Assembly: GCA_002296455.1 (NCBI GenBank)
Contig: DBJG01000030.1
Span: forward strand, 1,035 to 10,542
DNA: 9,508 nucleotides
Source of the DNA: Caryophanales bacterium UBA782
GTDB taxonomy: Bacteria > Bacillota_I > Bacilli_A > RFN20 > CAG-826
Reading direction: 5' to 3'
This document shows positions 6,075 to 9,508 of the stretch, in pieces; the first letter of the stretch is position 1, and every line of letters starts with the position of its first letter. A program made the position numbers and the translations under genes. The notes beneath the pieces are model-generated. The model searched no databases and was not told the origin of the DNA. It was given only the letters and a program-made list of their open reading frames with translations.

Positions 6075-7424
6075 TTACATCTCCTTCGCTGCGTCGAAAC
6101 TCTTACCTGCGAGTAAGCCGTCAATCTGCGCGTTAATTTCAAGCGCAACACCGACGATGATGATGAGGCCAGTGCCACCAATGGCAAGTGTTGTATCGCC
6201 ATCGAAGACATCGGTCAGCGTTAATACAATTGGGAGGGCCGCAATCGCTGCAAGAGCGAACGCACCGATGAAGGTAACGCGGTTAAGCACCTTCCCAACA
6301 TAACGTTCTGTTTCTTTTCCTGGCCTTACACCCGGGATATAAGCGCCCGACTTTTGGAAATTGTCCGCAAGCTTCTCTGGATCGATTTGCATCTCACTAT
6401 AGAAGAAGGTAAAGACAAGAATCAGTACGAGATAAATCACCAAACCCCAGTCCATTTTCCAATGTTGGTCATTGAACCAAGGCATCGTGAAGGTCTCATT
6501 GTAATTGAAGATTTTGAGCCATTCGGCATTTGCGGCATCGCTTGAGATGAAGCTTGCGATGACGCTTGGCGCTGCCATAAGGCTCGAAGCGAAGATAACT
6601 GGAATGACGCCTGCGCTATTAATCTTGATTGGCAAGAAACTTGCGCGTGCCATGCTCTGTCCGCCACCCTTATTGGCATGCTGGACAGGTATCTTTCGTC
6701 TAGATAATTCAATGAATACGACAAAGGCCGTAATGAGAATCATGACGATGATATAGAGCGCGAATTGGAAGCTACCACGGATCATTTCGCCAGAGCTGCG
6801 GCTTGTGTTATCCACAACCCACTTACCCCAAGCGGTTGAAATCTGCGTCGGAAGGCTTCTTACGCACCCTGCAAAGATAATAACAGAGATTCCGTTTCCT
6901 AGGCCTTTTTCGGTGATTTGGTCACCAAGCCACATCGTAAGCATCGCTCCAGCGAGGAGGACAGTGACGATATAAGCATAGGTCCAGAAGTTCTTTTCGA
7001 GCGTGATACTGATATAGGAACTGTTTTCCATCGTCTTGATGATGCCATATCCCTGGACTGCACCAAGTAGTAGCGTCAAATAACGGGTGGCTTGTTCCTT
7101 TTTCTTACGCCCATACTCACCTTGCTTGGAAAGTTCAGTGAGAGCCGGAAGAACGTCTTTAGAAAGAAGTTCTACGATGATCTGGGCGGTAATATACGGG
7201 CTGACCCCAAGAGCGAACACGGAGAAGTTGCTTAAGGCTCCTCCCCCGAGTAAGTCCATGATCGCTAGGGCACTGCCGCTATTGATCATATCCTCCATCT
7301 GCGAAGGATCAACGCCCGGGACATGAATAGCCGCCCCGATCCGGATGACAAAGAGAACCATAATCGTAAAGAAAATGCGATTGACGATGTCTTTGTTTTT
7401 AAAGATCGAGACGAACTTCTTCAT
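6075..7424 (-). CDS. secY: Protein translocase subunit SecY
   Basis: A 449-residue multi-pass membrane protein, the channel of the Sec translocon that acts with SecE, SecG and SecA. The pattern fits ten membrane segments, starting at about 15-34. Conserved stretches are the plug-region DLLGGGALSNFSVFALGVSPYI (57-78), GLGNGIS (174-180), the cytosolic RRKIPVQHA (242-250), LPIKINSAGVIPVIFASSL (264-282) and PGVRPGKETERYV (364-376). The ATG overlaps the rplO stop by one base (TAATG), with GAGG about 13 nt upstream. The C-terminal tail (AGKSFDAAKEM) is short and charged. Length and order are normal. Confidence 0.99.
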   Translation of the reverse strand: MKKFVSIFKNKDIVNRIFFTIMVLFVIRIGAAIHVPGVDPSQMEDMINSGSALAIMDLLGGGALSNFSVFALGVSPYITAQIIVELLSKDVLPALTELSKQGEYGRKKKEQATRYLTLLLGAVQGYGIIKTMENSSYISITLEKNFWTYAYIVTVLLAGAMLTMWLGDQITEKGLGNGISVIIFAGCVRSLPTQISTAWGKWVVDNTSRSSGEMIRGSFQFALYIIVMILITAFVVFIELSRRKIPVQHANKGGGQSMARASFLPIKINSAGVIPVIFASSLMAAPSVIASFISSDAANAEWLKIFNYNETFTMPWFNDQHWKMDWGLVIYLVLILVFTFFYSEMQIDPEKLADNFQKSGAYIPGVRPGKETERYVGKVLNRVTFIGAFALAAIAALPIVLTLTDVFDGDTTLAIGGTGLIIIVGVALEINAQIDGLLAGKSFDAAKEM

Positions 7425-7870
7425 TACTTCGTTACCTCAGCCTTTCCGCCTTTCGCTTCGATGGCGGCTTTCGCGGATGCCGAGAAAGCATCAGCGACGA
7501 CAGTGAGCTTCTTATTGAGCTCGCCGTTTCCTAAAATTTTAACCCCAGAAAGTGTCTTTTTGACAATACCTTTTTCAATAAGAGCTTCGATTGTGACAGT
7601 CGCTCCGTCTTCAAAGGCATTGAGTTTCGACAAATTCACGACCGCATATTCTTTGCGGGAGATATTTTTGAAACCAAACTTTGGAATACGGCGATTGATT
7701 GGCATTTGTCCGCCCTCGAAGCCGTTTTTCTTCGTATGGGCATGGGCGCCTTGACCTTTTTGGCCACGACCAGCGGTTTTGCCGTTTCCAGTCCCGCGGC
7801 CTTGACCTTTGCGGAAGTGCTCGAATTTCGAACCTTCGATCACTTTGATATCACTTAATGAAGTAGCCAT
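7424..7870 (-). CDS. rplO: Large ribosomal subunit protein uL15
   Basis: A 148-residue L15 of the 50S subunit. The Gly-rich N-terminal RNA-binding arm runs through [21 protein letters not shown] (20-40). [17 protein letters not shown] (51-67) is the family signature. The C-terminal part has the [25 protein letters not shown] block. It begins in the TAATG overlap with rpsE and ends in the TAATG overlap with secY. rpmD, which normally lies just before it, is missing, so rplO follows rpsE directly. Confidence 0.98.
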   Translation of the reverse strand: MATSLSDIKVIEGSKFEHFRKGQGRGTGNGKTAGRGQKGQGAHAHTKKNGFEGGQMPINRRIPKFGFKNISRKEYAVVNLSKLNAFEDGATVTIEALIEKGIVKKTLSGVKILGNGELNKKLTVVADAFSASAKAAIEAKGGKAEVTK

Positions 7871-8595
7871 TATTTGTCTCCTTCCGCTTTAGGGGCAGCT
7901 TTTGGAGCGCGGGCAGCTTTGATTTCTTCCATGGTCTTTAAGCCACGGAGAACCATAACCTTATCGTATTCCTTGAGCTGTTGAAGCGCAGCGCTAGTAG
8001 CGCGAATGACGTTAATTGGGGTGCGGGAGCCATAAACTTTGCTCGCGACGTTTTTGATGCCGCAAAGCTCAACAATGGCGCGGACTGCACCGCCAGCGAC
8101 GATTCCCGTGCCAGCTGGGGCTGGTTTAAGGAAGACGGTCGTGTCGGCGAATTCGCCTTTCACTTCGTGAGCGATGGTTCCCTTCACGATTTTGACATAA
8201 TGAATGTCTTTTTTCGCAGCGGTTAACGCCTTTTTGATGGCATCGGGTACCTCACCGGACTTGCGGAGAGAAAATCCGTATCTGCCTTTACCATCACCGA
8301 CGACGACGAGCGCATCGAAACGCATATGCTTTCCACCTTGTTCAGTGCGGGAAATGCGGTTGATATTGACGACTCTATCGGTGTATTCGTCTTCGACAGG
8401 GCGACGGAATCCACCACGTCCGCCACGTCTTTCACCAGGGCGGCCTTTACGATCTCCGTATTTGCGGTCGCCAGGACGGGAGGCGCTTAATGAACCGTGA
8501 GGCTCATATTGCGGATTGCCACTGCGACGTGGTTTGTTGGTGTTCTCTTTTTGAGCGGCTTCAGGAGCTGAAGCAACAACTTTATTTTCTTCCAT
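7870..8595 (-). CDS. rpsE: Small ribosomal subunit protein uS5 with long Arg/Gly-rich N-terminal extension
   Basis: At 241 residues this S5 is about 75 longer than the usual 165 or so. The S5 core starts near residue 68: [29 protein letters not shown] (73-101), [10 protein letters not shown] (115-124), [35 protein letters not shown] (143-177), [13 protein letters not shown] (188-200). Residues 1-67 are low in complexity. They have an Ala/Glu/Asn-rich start, then a basic Arg/Gly stretch with GDRK repeated at 42-45 and 47-50 and [12 protein letters not shown] at 54-65. The tail after about 225 is Ala/Lys/Pro-rich. AAGGAG 9-10 nt before the ATG supports this start, and the extension is in frame without a break. 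Residues 108-113 (FSLRKS) differ from the common 'FGxGKA'. S5 guards decoding accuracy in the 30S subunit. Confidence 0.97.
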   Translation of the reverse strand: MEENKVVASAPEAAQKENTNKPRRSGNPQYEPHGSLSASRPGDRKYGDRKGRPGERRGGRGGFRRPVEDEYTDRVVNINRISRTEQGGKHMRFDALVVVGDGKGRYGFSLRKSGEVPDAIKKALTAAKKDIHYVKIVKGTIAHEVKGEFADTTVFLKPAPAGTGIVAGGAVRAIVELCGIKNVASKVYGSRTPINVIRATSAALQQLKEYDKVMVLRGLKTMEEIKAARAPKAAPKAEGDK

Positions 8596-8610
8596 GTTCG
8601 TAGCTACTCC

Positions 8611-8967
8611 TTAGAATTGGAGCCCTCCTTCTCTAGCGGCATCGGCTAAGGCAGCGACGCGGCCATGATATTCATAACCGCCGCGGTCGAAGACGACTTT
8701 GCTGATCTTCTTGGCCAAAGCCTTTTTCGCAAGATCAGCGCCGACTTGTTTAGCGGCTTCAACGTTGCCACCATTGGCGAGTTTTAGAGCGCTCGAGCTG
8801 CTCGAAGCAAGAGTGACACCTTTGATGTCATCGATGATTTGAGCTTCGATGTTTTTGTTGCTGCGGAAGACAACAAGGCGTGGCATAGCGGCCGTGCCTT
8901 TGACCTTTGCGCGAACGCGAGCATGTCTACGCTCACGAATGCTATTGCGCGATTCTTTTTCGATCAT
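8611..8967 (-). CDS. rplR: Large ribosomal subunit protein uL18
   Basis: A 118-residue L18, which binds 5S rRNA in the central protuberance. The Arg-rich N-terminus [37 protein letters not shown] (11-47) and the C-terminal [26 protein letters not shown] (93-118) are typical. The start is the ATG at 8967-8965, which lies 9 nt after the GGAGG core. Another ATG five bases upstream is too close to the GGAGG and opens only a two-codon frame. It lies 14 nt after rplF and 15 nt before rpsE. Confidence 0.98.
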   Translation of the reverse strand: MIEKESRNSIRERRHARVRAKVKGTAAMPRLVVFRSNKNIEAQIIDDIKGVTLASSSSSALKLANGGNVEAAKQVGADLAKKALAKKISKVVFDRGGYEYHGRVAALADAAREGGLQF

Positions 8968-8981
8968 TGCATTTGTCCTCC
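8965..8981 (-). promoter_or_regulatory. rplR ribosome-binding site with an overlapping start-stop minigene
   Basis: On the minus strand GGAGG (8981-8977) is followed by ACAA, then ATGCAATGA and the rplR frame. The first ATG (8972-8970) reads Met-Gln-stop, and its TGA shares bases with the rplR ATG. The 9-nt spacing favours the rplR ATG; the first ATG has only 4 nt. Confidence 0.5.
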
Positions 8982-9508
8982 TTATTTCTTCGAGGTAGCG
9001 GCAGCGCGCTTACCGACTTTCTTAATGAGGTGCTGTCCTTTATAGTGGACGCCCTTTTGGCCATAAACATCTGGACGATGGCTGTCGTAGATTAAGGCAG
9101 CGGTCTGGCCGACTTCTTGCTTATCGCACCCTTCAACCGTGATATGGGTTTCATCTGGGCAAACGATTTTGGTGTATTTGCCGATTGGAGAGACCACGAT
9201 GTCGTGGCTATATCCCAAGAACATTTTGACATTCCCGTTCACGATAGAAGCGCGGTAACCAGTACCATTGAGTTCAAGTTCTTTCTTGAAGCCTTCGGTA
9301 ACGCCTTTGATCGCGTTCGTAATGAGGGCGGCGGCGGTTCCTTGGCTAGGAGTTGGTTCTCCTTTCGCGCTGAAGGTGAAGTTGCCATCAGCCAGAGAGA
9401 CGCTCACGTCCGCAGGAATGTGAACGTTTACTTCGCCTTTCGGGCCTTTCACGATGACATACCCGTCATTGATGTGAGCTTCCACATCGGCGGGAAGAGC
9501 GACGGGTT
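8982..9508 (-). CDS. rplF: Large ribosomal subunit protein uL6 (5' end beyond window)
   Basis: 174 residues are visible and the N-terminal few, expected to be about six, lie past base 9508. The frame stays open to the window edge and reads [25 protein letters not shown], which aligns with the family start 'KPIxIPxGVxVxVxxxxVxVKGPKGE'. A GTG at 9485-9483 is therefore an internal Val and not the start. Further marks are NGTGYRAS (in the second half, as in 'VGVGYRA'), LGYSHDIVV, and the C-terminal [24 protein letters not shown] signature for 23S rRNA binding. It ends 14 nt before rplR. Confidence 0.97.
   Translation of the reverse strand, partial: PVALPADVEAHINDGYVIVKGPKGEVNVHIPADVSVSLADGNFTFSAKGEPTPSQGTAAALITNAIKGVTEGFKKELELNGTGYRASIVNGNVKMFLGYSHDIVVSPIGKYTKIVCPDETHITVEGCDKQEVGQTAALIYDSHRPDVYGQKGVHYKGQHLIKKVGKRAAATSKK

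Noticed and set aside
8982..9485. A complete gene starting at the GTG at 9485-9483
   Set aside because: The frame is open to the window edge, and the upstream residues (PVALPAD) match the L6 family. The GTG is an internal valine and the true start lies outside the window.
1..9508. Mobile elements, CRISPR arrays, tRNA or rRNA genes, phage-defence genes
   Set aside because: No repeats with regular spacing, transposase motifs, terminal repeats or tRNA-like folds were seen. The space is almost wholly filled by conserved housekeeping genes.

Overview
The window is a chromosomal housekeeping segment with every gene on the minus strand, so it reads from high to low coordinates. It holds the 3' part of the spc/alpha ribosomal-protein operon. 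The order is rplF (5' end cut off), rplR, rpsE, rplO, secY, adk, map, infA, rpmJ, rpsM, rpsK, rpoA, rplQ. A strong intrinsic terminator follows rplQ. After it come a lemA-family gene with its own promoter, a second terminator-like hairpin, a two-TM DUF3137-type protein gene, and the start of a cyclophilin-type peptidyl-prolyl isomerase gene cut by the window edge.

The organism is most likely a member of Bacillota, class Bacilli, perhaps one of the reduced-genome gut lineages near the Mollicutes/Erysipelotrichales. The gene order is the Bacillus one: adk-map-infA-rpmJ follows secY, and rpsD is not between rpsK and rpoA. Adenylate kinase has the four-cysteine zinc LID usual in Gram-positives. 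Shine-Dalgarno sequences (GGAG/AGGAGG) precede nearly every gene. The adk stop is TGA inside an ATGA overlap and Trp is encoded by TGG, so the code is the standard bacterial one and Mycoplasma/Spiroplasma are unlikely. rpmD (L30) is absent from its usual place between rpsE and rplO, as in several reduced Firmicutes/Mollicutes lineages. The exact taxon cannot be fixed by reading alone.

The 9508-2000 block is tightly packed, with gaps of 0-23 nt and several overlapping stop/start codons, except for a 62-nt spacer before rpoA. It supplies large- and small-subunit ribosomal proteins, initiation factor 1, the RNA polymerase alpha subunit, the SecY channel, adenylate kinase and methionine aminopeptidase. 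These couple ribosome building, transcription, secretion and N-terminal protein maturation. The 2000-1 part is accessory: lemA and its DUF3137 neighbour are envelope proteins of uncertain function, followed by a protein-folding enzyme.

I see no mobile element, CRISPR array, tRNA or rRNA, and no evidence for a novel multi-gene system. The points worth a second look are the missing rpmD, the long Arg/Gly-rich N-terminal extension of S5, the TTG start of infA, the hairpin between lemA and DUF3137, a start-stop minigene overlapping the rplR start, and a 13-bp palindrome upstream of the cyclophilin gene.
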